Shown here: in pieces, positions 24,566-32,535 of the stretch | Position numbering within the stretch: the first letter of the stretch is position 1 | Layout: each line of letters opens with the position of its first letter | DNA from: Bacteroidales bacterium | GTDB taxonomy: Bacteria; Bacteroidota; Bacteroidia; Bacteroidales; UBA932 | Length of the DNA: 33,738 nucleotides | Reading direction: 5' to 3' | NCBI GenBank assembly: GCA_024691765.1 | Contig: JAILNI010000052.1 | Span: forward strand, 1-33,738 | Notes under the pieces: generated by a model | What the model was told of the DNA's origin: nothing | The model's database searches: none | The model's input: the letters and a program-made list of their open reading frames with translations, nothing else | Program-made: the position numbers and the translations under genes

Positions 24566-26506
24566 ATGGCATTCCTCAAGTTCAACAAAGCCGAGTTGGT
24601 GAACCTTTCCTACTCGCTGAAGAGGGAGATTATCAGTGCAAACAAGACGGGCGCCTATTGCAACACGAGCATTGTCACTTGCAATACGCGCCGCTACCAC
24701 GGCCTCTTTGCCGTCACGCTCGACCGCTTCGGCGGCGACAAGTTCCTGCTGCTCTCCTCGCTGGACGAAACCCTTTTCGCCCGCGGACAGCAGTTCAATC
24801 TTGGAATACACTGCTACGGCGACATCTACGAGCCCCGTGGTCACAAGTACGTGGTGGACTTCGACGACGATCCGGTTCCCACCATCACCTACAAGGTGGG
24901 CGACATAGTCTTCCGCAAGAGCCTCATGCTCCTTCCGGAAAAGGACCAGCTCCTCATACGCTATGAAATGCTGGAAGGCCCCGAGGGGGTTTCGCTGCAG
25001 CTCCGTCCCTTCCTTCCGTTCCGCAACATACATGCTCTCACGCATGAGAACGATGCAGCCCGCACAGGTTTCACCGCGGTAAAGGGAGGCGCCTCCTTCT
25101 GCCTCTACGAAGGCTTCCCGGACCTGGTTCTCCAGAGCGATGCCAAGGGCTTTAGCTTCAACCACAATCCGGCCTGGTACAAGGGCGTCACCTACTCTGA
25201 CGAATACCGTCGCGGTTTCGACTGCCGCGAAGACCTCCTGTCTCCCGGCTGTTTCGTGTGCGACATCAAGAAGGGCACCGCCATCACCGTATCGGCAGCC
25301 AAGTACGAAGAGGACCCCAAGGGCTTCAAGGCTGCGTACAAGAAGGGCCTGGCCGATATCCCGGTCATCAAGGACGGCCGCGACCAGCTCCTCCGCTGGG
25401 CCGACCTCTTCATCTGCGACCATAACAACCGCAAGAAGATCACCGCCGGTTTCTCCTGGCTGTATACCGGTCTTCTTCGTGAAACCCTCATAACCCTTCC
25501 CGGCCTCACCCTCTACGCAAACGGCGACGCCGCCACCTTCGAAGAGGTGCTGGACAATCTGATTGCGGACGAGCAGGAGAGGCTTCTTCACCGCACCACA
25601 CAGGTGGAGTCGCCCCTTTATCTGGCCAGCGACCTTCAGGAATATATCTCCTTCGGAGCGGATCCGGCCAGGGTTTGGAAGAAATATGGCGCCACGGTGA
25701 AGGGCATACTGGAAAGCTATCTTCCCGGAGTGCGCAAGGAGGTAACCGTTCATCCGAACGGTCTTCTCTGGGCTCAGGCGGACAGGGTCGCCCTCAGCTG
25801 GATGAACGCCTACATAAACGGCAATCCCGTGACCGAGCGTCCCGGCTACCAGGTGGAAACCAACGCCTTATGGTACAACAGCATCTGCTTCGCCATCGAC
25901 TCGGAAAAGAAATATGGCCGCGACAAGGCCTTCGTCGCCCGCTGGGAACCTATACGCGACAGTATCAGGGAGAACTTCCAGAAGGTGTTCTGGAACGAGA
26001 GGCGCGGCTGCCTGGCGGACTACGTTGACGGCTTCGGCCAGAACCTCGACATCCGTCCCAACCAGCTCATGGCCCTCTGGGTGGAGAACTCTCCGCTCGA
26101 CGACATGCTGCATCCGTCGGTGTTCAGGGTCGTGTCCGACGAACTTGAAACCCGCCGCGGCATACGCACCCTTTCGCCGCGCGACGAGAAATACAAGGGA
26201 GTGTACGAAGGATCCCAGGTGGAGCGCGACCTTGCCTACAATCAGGGCACGGCCTGGGTGTTTCTGCTCCAGTACTACGTCAAGGTCGGCTTCCGTCTCC
26301 ACGGACAGTCTTTCGCCAACAAGGCCGAATGGCTGGTGAAGGGCTGCTACGAAGACATCTCCAAGCACGGAGTCGGAGCCTTCAGTGAACTTTACGACGG
26401 CGACCCGCCGCAGGAGCCCCACGGGGCCGTGGCCAGTGCCCTCAGCACTGCCGCCCTGCTCACGGTTCACCATCTCATAGACCAGAACAAGGAGGACGCG
26501 AAATGA
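24566..26506 (+). CDS. Glycogen debranching enzyme (amylo-alpha-1,6-glucosidase type)
   Basis: The 646-residue protein is of the archaeal/bacterial GDE type. An N-terminal beta-sandwich domain (about 1-270) begins with GAYCNTSIVTCNTRRYHGLF, the block in which NTRRYHG is strongly conserved. An (alpha/alpha)6 GH-type catalytic domain (about 300-640) follows, with AGFSWLYTGLLRETLITLPGL (family: AGYPWFxxWGRDT), NGLLWAQ, NALWYN, LADYVDG, IRPNQL and the terminal YNQGTAWVFLL. It hydrolyses alpha-1,6 branch stubs in glycogen or limit dextrin. In the first of these blocks the usual Trp-Gly-Arg-Asp reads Thr-Gly-Leu-Leu-Arg-Glu, a Glu in place of Asp. Its stop overlaps the next start (ATGA at 26503-26506). 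Confidence 0.9.
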   Translation: MAFLKFNKAELVNLSYSLKREIISANKTGAYCNTSIVTCNTRRYHGLFAVTLDRFGGDKFLLLSSLDETLFARGQQFNLGIHCYGDIYEPRGHKYVVDFDDDPVPTITYKVGDIVFRKSLMLLPEKDQLLIRYEMLEGPEGVSLQLRPFLPFRNIHALTHENDAARTGFTAVKGGASFCLYEGFPDLVLQSDAKGFSFNHNPAWYKGVTYSDEYRRGFDCREDLLSPGCFVCDIKKGTAITVSAAKYEEDPKGFKAAYKKGLADIPVIKDGRDQLLRWADLFICDHNNRKKITAGFSWLYTGLLRETLITLPGLTLYANGDAATFEEVLDNLIADEQERLLHRTTQVESPLYLASDLQEYISFGADPARVWKKYGATVKGILESYLPGVRKEVTVHPNGLLWAQADRVALSWMNAYINGNPVTERPGYQVETNALWYNSICFAIDSEKKYGRDKAFVARWEPIRDSIRENFQKVFWNERRGCLADYVDGFGQNLDIRPNQLMALWVENSPLDDMLHPSVFRVVSDELETRRGIRTLSPRDEKYKGVYEGSQVERDLAYNQGTAWVFLLQYYVKVGFRLHGQSFANKAEWLVKGCYEDISKHGVGAFSELYDGDPPQEPHGAVASALSTAALLTVHHLIDQNKEDAK

Positions 26507-27795
26507 CAGTACTCATGTTCGGATGGGAGTTTCCTCCCCACATCGCAGGCGGTCTCGGAACGGCTTGCGAAGGCATAGTGAAAGGCCTCGCGCACAATGG
26601 CGTGAAGAGCATCTTCGTGATGCCCTCCGCCAGCGGCGACGAAGACCAGAGCGCCACAACCATCATCAACGCCAGCGATGTCGCCGTGGAATATGTCGGC
26701 GGCAGCGTGGACGACTATCTGGACAAGGTGAAGTTTGTCCACATCGGCTCGAACCTCATTCCCTACGCCGATCCGGAAGAGTTCTCCTCGGTGGTTGAGG
26801 AAGAGAGGGCCCGCCAGCTCAAGGACTTCCGCATCTCATACGGCCAGAAGTTCAAGTTCAGCGGCAAGTACGGCGCCAACCTCCTCGAAGAGGTGGCCCG
26901 CTACGCCATGGTGGGCGGCACCATCGCCATGCAGCACAAGGACGAGTTCGACATTATCCACTCCCACGACTGGCTCACCTACCTGGCCGGCATCGCCGCC
27001 AAGGAACTCACAGGCAAGCCGCTCGTGGTGCATGTGCACGCCACATCCTTCGACCGCGGCACCGACGATATGGTGGATTCCCGCGTATATGCCATCGAGA
27101 AGCGCGGCATGGAGGCTGCCGACAAGGTGGTCACCGTGAGCGACCTCACCCGCAATATCGTAATCAACAAATACGGAATCGATCCGGCCAAGGTGGTCAC
27201 CGTTCACAACGCGGTGGACTTCAGCGGCCGCGAGAACCTGGAAGTGGAGCGCGGGGTGCGCGACAAGGTCGTCACCTTCCTCGGCCGCATCACTTTCCAG
27301 AAAGGTCCCGAATACTTCATCGAAGCCGCTGCCAAGGTTCTCAAACGTACCGACGGCGTGCGCTTCGTGATGGCCGGCAGCGGAGACATGATGAACCGCT
27401 GCATCAAGATGGTGGCCCGACTGGGCATCAGCGACCGCTTCCACTTCACCGGCTTCCTCCGCGGAGCCGACGTTCAGAAGATGTTCGCCCTGTCCGACGT
27501 GTACATCATGCCTTCCGTCAGCGAACCCTTCGGCATTTCCCCGCTGGAGGCCATGCGCACGGGAGTTCCTTCCGTCATCTCCCACCAGAGCGGCGCGGCC
27601 GAGGTGCTCAAATACGCCCTCAAGGTAGACTTCTGGGATGTCAACGCCATGGCCGACGACATCTACGCGCTCCTCAAATATCCCGCCCTGGCGGACTTCG
27701 CCACCAAGGAGGGCTACGACGAGGTGAACACGCTCAAATGGAACAATGCAACGGCCAAGCTGGCCAAGGTTTACGAATCAGCAATTAATAGATAA
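26503..27795 (+). CDS. GT4/GT5-like glycosyltransferase, probable glucan synthase
   Basis: The 430-residue protein is a GT-B fold transferase. The N-terminus reads LMFGWEFPPHIAGGLGTACEG, matching the glycine-rich entry loop of GT4 and GT5 enzymes, and DIIHSHDWLTYLAG is the conserved HxHD-type block. The C-terminal half has VVTFLGRITFQKGPEYF, then FTGFLRGADVQKMF and the donor-binding EPFGISPLEAM (E-x7-E). Genes of this kind lie between debranching enzyme and GH57 in Bacteroides glycogen loci and are annotated as glycogen synthases; that role is inferred from context here. No GlgC or classical GlgA is in the window. It could use UDP- or ADP-glucose. The next gene follows after 5 bases. Confidence 0.82.
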   Translation: MTVLMFGWEFPPHIAGGLGTACEGIVKGLAHNGVKSIFVMPSASGDEDQSATTIINASDVAVEYVGGSVDDYLDKVKFVHIGSNLIPYADPEEFSSVVEEERARQLKDFRISYGQKFKFSGKYGANLLEEVARYAMVGGTIAMQHKDEFDIIHSHDWLTYLAGIAAKELTGKPLVVHVHATSFDRGTDDMVDSRVYAIEKRGMEAADKVVTVSDLTRNIVINKYGIDPAKVVTVHNAVDFSGRENLEVERGVRDKVVTFLGRITFQKGPEYFIEAAAKVLKRTDGVRFVMAGSGDMMNRCIKMVARLGISDRFHFTGFLRGADVQKMFALSDVYIMPSVSEPFGISPLEAMRTGVPSVISHQSGAAEVLKYALKVDFWDVNAMADDIYALLKYPALADFATKEGYDEVNTLKWNNATAKLAKVYESAINR

Positions 27796-27800
27796 CCCCT

Positions 27801-28997
27801 ATGAAAACGAACGTCTGTCTGTATTTCCAAGTCCATCAGCCATCGAGGCTCCGTCTGTTCAGATTCTTCGACATCGGCAAGGACTCCCATTATTACGACG
27901 ACTTTGCGAACCGCACCATACTCCGCAGGGTGGCGCAGAAGTGCTATCTGCCCATGAATGAGCTCCTGCTCAAGGCAATCAAGGAGAACAAGGGCAAATT
28001 CAAGGTGGCATTCTCCATCACCGGCACTGTGCTTGAGCAGTTCGACCGTTACGCTCCGGAGGTTATCGACAGTTTCAAGGCCCTCGTGGATACCGGTTGC
28101 GTGGAGATACTTTGCGAAACCTATAACCACAGCCTCGCCGCCCTTCAGAACGTGGTGGAGCTCCGTAATCAGGTGGAGAAGCAGAAGACCGCCCTCAAAA
28201 AATATCTGGGCGTGGAACCCAAAGTCTTCCGCAACACCGAGCTCATCTATTCCGACGACATCGGCGTTGCAATCGCGGACATGGGCTTCAAGACAGTGCT
28301 CACCGAGGGCGCAAAGCACATCATGGGTTGGCGCAATCCCAACTTCGTGTATTCCAACCCCAAGTGTGCGGACCAGAAGCTGCTACTTCGCAACTACACC
28401 TTCTCCGACGACATAGCTTTCCGATTCTCCAACCAGGGCTGGCCCGAATGGCCTCTCACCGCGGAGAAGTTCGTCGGCTGGCTTTCCGAGGCCGAAGGCG
28501 AAATCATCAACCTCTTCATGGACTACGAGACCTTCGGCGAGCATCAGGACGCCGCCTGCGGAATCTTCGACTTCATGGCGGCCCTGCCCAAGGCGGCTCT
28601 CGCTACCAAGAAGCTCGAATTCGTAACTCCTTCGGAGGCTGCCGCAAAACTCAAGCCGGTATCTCCCCTCGAGGTGCCGCAGCCCATTTCCTGGGCAGAC
28701 GAAGAGAGGGACGTCACCGCATGGCTCGGCAACGAGCTCCAGCAGGACGCCTTCAACAAGCTCTACAGCCTTGTGGAGAAGCTTTCCATCGTGAACGATC
28801 CGGTTCTCTGGAACGACTTCGGTCACCTGCAGGAGAGCGACCATTTTTATTACATGTGTACCAAATTCTTCTCGGACGGGGATGTCCACAAGTATTTCAA
28901 TCCCTACGATACCCCGTACGAGGCCTTTATTAATTACATGAATGTCCTCAGCGACTTCACGATCAGAGTAGACGAAGCTTATGCAACAAAGAATTGA
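27801..28997 (+). CDS. GH57 alpha-amylase-family enzyme
   Basis: The 398-residue protein has the GH57 motifs in order: YFQVHQPSR (HQP block), KVAFSITGTVLEQF (GxxxE/Q-type second motif), and VEILCETYNH with Glu106 as likely nucleophile. Later come LRNYTFSDDIAFRF and FMDYETFGEHQ, with Asp241 as likely acid/base and His247 conserved. There is no signal peptide, so it acts inside the cell on alpha-glucan. Known GH57 activities include alpha-amylase, 4-alpha-glucanotransferase and branching enzyme; the length and operon setting favour an amylase or glucanotransferase that shapes glycogen chains. It overlaps the phosphorylase gene by 17 bases. Confidence 0.92.
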   Translation: MKTNVCLYFQVHQPSRLRLFRFFDIGKDSHYYDDFANRTILRRVAQKCYLPMNELLLKAIKENKGKFKVAFSITGTVLEQFDRYAPEVIDSFKALVDTGCVEILCETYNHSLAALQNVVELRNQVEKQKTALKKYLGVEPKVFRNTELIYSDDIGVAIADMGFKTVLTEGAKHIMGWRNPNFVYSNPKCADQKLLLRNYTFSDDIAFRFSNQGWPEWPLTAEKFVGWLSEAEGEIINLFMDYETFGEHQDAACGIFDFMAALPKAALATKKLEFVTPSEAAAKLKPVSPLEVPQPISWADEERDVTAWLGNELQQDAFNKLYSLVEKLSIVNDPVLWNDFGHLQESDHFYYMCTKFFSDGDVHKYFNPYDTPYEAFINYMNVLSDFTIRVDEAYATKN

Positions 28998-31548
28998 GGC
29001 CGACTCCCCGAGTTGGTCGAGTGTGAGGGTTACGAGGCACCTCCCGGAGGCGCTTTCGGGCCTTGAGAGACTGTGCAAGAACCTATGGTGGTGTTGGAAC
29101 GACAACGCAAAAGCACTTTTTAAATATATTGATCCCGATATCTGGCACCGCAGCGGGCATAACCCCATGGTTATCCTGGATACGGTAAGCCTCAAGAGGT
29201 ACAACCAGCTGGCGAAGGACGAGCAGTTCGTCCGCGACCTGGGCGCCGTGATGAACGAGTTCGACTCCTACATGGCGCGCAAGGCCGACCGCGGCAATCC
29301 GTCCATCGCCTATTTCTGCATGGAATACGGTCTCGACGCCAGCCTGCAGATTTATTCTGGCGGTCTGGGCATCCTGGCCGGCGACTACCTCAAGGAGAGC
29401 AGCGACATGAACGTGAACATGGTTGCGGTCGGCCTGCTCTACCGTTACGGCTACTTCACCCAGCGTCTCACCCCGCAGGGCAATCAGGTGGCAGAATACA
29501 ACGCCCAGGATTTCCTCAAGATTCCGGCGGAGCCGGTAACCGATGCCGACGGCAACTGGGTCACCATTTCCATGCAGATGCCCGGCCGCGAGCTGCATGC
29601 CCGCATCTGGAAGGTCTGCGTGGGCCGTACCGACCTTTACCTGCTGGATACCGACTTCGAAGACAATATCCAGGAGGACCGGGAGGTTACCTATCAGCTC
29701 TACGGAGGCAACTGGGAGAACCGTCTCAAGCAGGAAATCCTGCTGGGCATCGGCGGTATCAGGGCCCTGCGTGTCATGGGCATACGTCCGTCCATCTACC
29801 ACTGCAACGAGGGCCACGCCGCATTCATCGGCCTGGAAAGGCTGCGCGAATACATGCAGGAAGGCGGTCTCGTATATGAAGAGGCGATGGAACTGGTCCG
29901 TGCAAGCGGTCTCTTCACCACCCACACCCCCGTTCCGGCAGGTCACGATACTTTTGACGAAGATCTCCTCTCCAAGTATCTGGGCCACTATCCGGCCCGC
30001 TTCGGCATCGAGTGGGACACCTTCCTGGCGATGGGCAAGATCAACCCGGCCGACAGGATGGAGCGTTTCAGCATGAGCGTGCTTGCGGCCAACTGCTCCC
30101 AGAACGTAAACGGCGTATCCATGCTTCACGGAGAGGTTTCCAGGGAAATCCTCGCCGACATGTACAAGGGTTACATCCCTGAGGAGCTCTCCAAGATAGG
30201 CTACGTCACCAACGGCGTGCACTACAATACATGGGCTTCCAAGGAGTGGAAGCAGGTTCACAACCGCGTGTTCGGTCCCGAATTCTCCACTCACCACTAC
30301 GACAAGCGCTGCTTCGAAGGGATATATAATGTGTCCGACGAAGAGATATGGAGTATCCGCAAGATACTCAAGAAAGAGCTTCTCCGTGTCCTAGGAGACC
30401 GCCTTTCTGATCCGAGCCTCAGCAGCCACTATTCTCCCAGTCAGGTAGTGGAAATCAAGGAGAATCTGCGCGAGGACGTGCTTACCATCGGTTTCGCCCG
30501 TCGTTTCGCCACGTATAAGAGAGCGACGCTGCTCTTCAGCGATCTCGACAGACTGGACGCCATAGTGAACGATCCCAAGCATCCGGTGCAGTTCATCTTC
30601 GCCGGCAAGGCGCATCCCGCCGACGGCGCTGGTCAGGACCTGATCAAGCGCATCATCGAGATTTCCAAGCAGCCTCGTTTCCTCGGCAAGATAGTCTTCG
30701 TGCCGGGCTACGACATATCGCTGGCAAAGCGTCTCGTCCAGGGCGTGGACGTGTGGATGAACAATCCTACCCGTCCCCAAGAGGCTTCCGGTACGTCCGG
30801 AGAAAAGGCCGCGATGAACGGAGTAATGCATTTCAGCGTGCTCGACGGCTGGTGGGTCGAAGGTTACAAGGAAGGCTGCGGCTGGGCCCTGCCACAGGAA
30901 CGCACCTACGACGATCAGAGCTACCAGAACGAACTCGACGCCGCCACCATCTACGGCACCATCGAGAATGAGATAGCACCGCTTTACTATGACCGCGACC
31001 CGAAGGATGGCATGAGCCATAACTGGATAGCCTATATCAAGAACACCATCGCTCAGGTGGCCTGCAACTTCACCACTAACCGCATGATGGAAGACTACTG
31101 CATCCAGTACTACCAGCCCCAGTACGACCGTTATATGGCCCTTGCAGCCGACGGCTTCGCCAAGGCTAAGGAAATCGCGGCCTGGAAAAACCGCATTCTG
31201 GCGGCATGGCCGTCACTGAAGGTGGTGAACTACACCCCGCTTGCAGCGTCCTACGTGCTTTCCGCCCGCACCAAGCTGGAGAGCACCCTGCAGATCGACC
31301 TTGCAGGCCTGAATCCGGAAGACGTGGGCGTGGAACTGGTATTCGCAGTTTCCGACAAGAAGGGCCAACTCCATGTGAGGGAAACCTTCGACTACGTGTC
31401 CGGCCCCAAGGCCGAAGACGGCACCGCCACCTACTCCGTATCCGTGCTGCCAGACAAGACCGGTATGTACCAGGTTGGCGTTCGTATCTTCCCGAGTAAC
31501 GCCGCCCTGCCATCGCGACAAGACTTCCCGCTCGTAAAATGGCTGTAA
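28981..31548 (+). CDS. glgP: Alpha-glucan (glycogen) phosphorylase, GT35
   Basis: Phosphorolysis of alpha-1,4-glucan yields glucose-1-phosphate with PLP as cofactor. The 855-residue protein is of the shorter TIGR02094 type: LERLCKNLWWCWN near the N-terminus, then IAYFCMEYGLDASLQIYSGG (family signature), CNEGHAAF, TTHTPVPAGHDTF, NGVSMLHGEVSR, TNGVHYNTW, FARRFATYKR and FAGKAHPAD. The PLP site SGTSGEKAAMNG carries Lys609; Glu replaces the Met common before the Lys in other groups. About 90 extra C-terminal residues form an immunoglobulin-like beta domain typical of this subfamily. The start at 28981 lies inside the end of the GH57 gene, and its stop overlaps ribF by 10 bases. Confidence 0.95.
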   Translation: MQQRIEADSPSWSSVRVTRHLPEALSGLERLCKNLWWCWNDNAKALFKYIDPDIWHRSGHNPMVILDTVSLKRYNQLAKDEQFVRDLGAVMNEFDSYMARKADRGNPSIAYFCMEYGLDASLQIYSGGLGILAGDYLKESSDMNVNMVAVGLLYRYGYFTQRLTPQGNQVAEYNAQDFLKIPAEPVTDADGNWVTISMQMPGRELHARIWKVCVGRTDLYLLDTDFEDNIQEDREVTYQLYGGNWENRLKQEILLGIGGIRALRVMGIRPSIYHCNEGHAAFIGLERLREYMQEGGLVYEEAMELVRASGLFTTHTPVPAGHDTFDEDLLSKYLGHYPARFGIEWDTFLAMGKINPADRMERFSMSVLAANCSQNVNGVSMLHGEVSREILADMYKGYIPEELSKIGYVTNGVHYNTWASKEWKQVHNRVFGPEFSTHHYDKRCFEGIYNVSDEEIWSIRKILKKELLRVLGDRLSDPSLSSHYSPSQVVEIKENLREDVLTIGFARRFATYKRATLLFSDLDRLDAIVNDPKHPVQFIFAGKAHPADGAGQDLIKRIIEISKQPRFLGKIVFVPGYDISLAKRLVQGVDVWMNNPTRPQEASGTSGEKAAMNGVMHFSVLDGWWVEGYKEGCGWALPQERTYDDQSYQNELDAATIYGTIENEIAPLYYDRDPKDGMSHNWIAYIKNTIAQVACNFTTNRMMEDYCIQYYQPQYDRYMALAADGFAKAKEIAAWKNRILAAWPSLKVVNYTPLAASYVLSARTKLESTLQIDLAGLNPEDVGVELVFAVSDKKGQLHVRETFDYVSGPKAEDGTATYSVSVLPDKTGMYQVGVRIFPSNAALPSRQDFPLVKWL

Positions 31549-32393
31549 TAGCAACAGGATTTTTCGACGGGGTGCACGTGGGGCACCGTCTGGTGTTGGA
31601 GACGCTTGTGCAGACTGCGCGGGAGCGCGGCGAGCTCAGCGTTGTGGTCACTTTCTGGCCGCATCCCCGTATCGTGCTTCACGACGACGCCCTTTCGCTC
31701 CGTCTGCTGAATACCCTTGACGAGAAGATAGGTCTGCTCCGCGGTCTAGGCGTGGATCGGGTGGAAGTTCTGCCTTTCACGGAAGAATTCTCCCGAACCT
31801 CTGCCGCGGACTACCTGCGCAAGTATATCAAGGAGCGTTTCGACGGCACCGCCATCCTGCTTGGCTACGACAACCGTATAGGGCACGATTCCGGAAACCC
31901 GGCTCAGACGGCGGACATCGCCGCCGAGCTGGGACTGGACGTTATCCGCACGGACAAGGTATCCAGCGTAGGTATTGCGGTGAGTTCTTCCAAGATCCGC
32001 AAGGCCCTGTTCGCCGGCGACGTAGCCACGGCGTCCGCCTTCCTGTGCTACGACTACTCCCTGGAAGGGGAAGTTGTGCACGGGCGCAAGGTGGGCCGCA
32101 CCATAGGCTATCCCACCGCCAACCTCGACCTCTACGAAAAGATGAAGCTGGTGCCCGCCGAAGGGGTTTACCTCACCCGTGTCCGCCTCGGCGAAAGGAC
32201 CTTCCACGGAATGACCAACATAGGGCTCGCAAACGAGACCTTCATCTTCGATTTCGACGAGGAGATATACGGCGAACCCATGCGCATCGAGTTCCTCCGC
32301 CGTATCCGCGGCGAGATGAAGTTCGAGTCCCTGGACGAGCTTGCAGCCCAGCTCCGCGCTGACGAGCAGTCCTGCCGGGAGATGATAGGGTAG
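31539..32393 (+). CDS. ribF: Bifunctional riboflavin kinase / FAD synthetase
   Basis: RibF phosphorylates riboflavin to FMN and adenylates FMN to FAD. The N-terminal nucleotidyltransferase domain begins at once with ATGFFDGVHVGHR (His13-x-Gly-His16 of the HxGH motif), then VVTFWPHPR and VSSSKIRKAL (the KMSKS-like site). The C-terminal flavokinase domain has GRKVGRTIGYPTANLD, GVYLTRV and GMTNIGLA. At 284 residues it is shorter than the usual 305-320, because the N-terminal segment before the first strand is missing and the flavokinase loop is brief. Starting at ATG 31539 gives a 10-base overlap with glgP. It seems to be the last gene before a terminator. Confidence 0.93.
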   Translation: MAVIATGFFDGVHVGHRLVLETLVQTARERGELSVVVTFWPHPRIVLHDDALSLRLLNTLDEKIGLLRGLGVDRVEVLPFTEEFSRTSAADYLRKYIKERFDGTAILLGYDNRIGHDSGNPAQTADIAAELGLDVIRTDKVSSVGIAVSSSKIRKALFAGDVATASAFLCYDYSLEGEVVHGRKVGRTIGYPTANLDLYEKMKLVPAEGVYLTRVRLGERTFHGMTNIGLANETFIFDFDEEIYGEPMRIEFLRRIRGEMKFESLDELAAQLRADEQSCREMIG

Positions 32394-32430
32394 GGGAACT
32401 GGTGCCGGTGGCGCGATCCGGTGAGAGAAT

Positions 32431-32480
32431 CACGCCTCATCCCTTCTGGGCACAGGCGTGCAAGATACGCGGATTTTTTT
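32431..32480 (+). terminator. Probable intrinsic terminator after ribF
   Basis: CACGCCT (32431-32437) pairs perfectly with AGGCGTG (32454-32460), and inside it CCC-TTCT-GGG can form a second short stem. An alternative small stem GCGT/ACGC (32456-32470) brings the hairpin closer to a run of seven T at 32474-32480. The position, 38 bases after ribF, fits the end of the long operon. Confidence 0.5.
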
Positions 32481-32509
32481 GCACTTCTGAATTATTGTAT
32501 GTATTTTTG
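32478..32509 (+). promoter_or_regulatory. Near-consensus Bacteroidota promoter for the AAA/DUF4143 gene
   Basis: TTTG at 32478-32481 and TATTTTTG at 32502-32509 are separated by exactly 20 bases, matching the TTTG / TAnnTTTG consensus at both elements. The predicted start is near 32516, giving a leader of about 20 bases before ATG 32536. The -33 element uses the last bases of the T tract of the preceding terminator. Confidence 0.7.
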
Positions 32510-32535
32510 GAGTGTGATTCCAAATTTGCATAAAT

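Noticed and set aside
24548..25753. A 401-codon minus-strand frame opposite the debranching enzyme gene
   Set aside because: The + strand frame has conserved GDE blocks; the reverse frame shows no motif and results from codon bias.
29083..30297. A 404-codon minus-strand frame opposite glgP
   Set aside because: The GT35 signatures lie on the + strand; the reverse translation has no domain and no start context.
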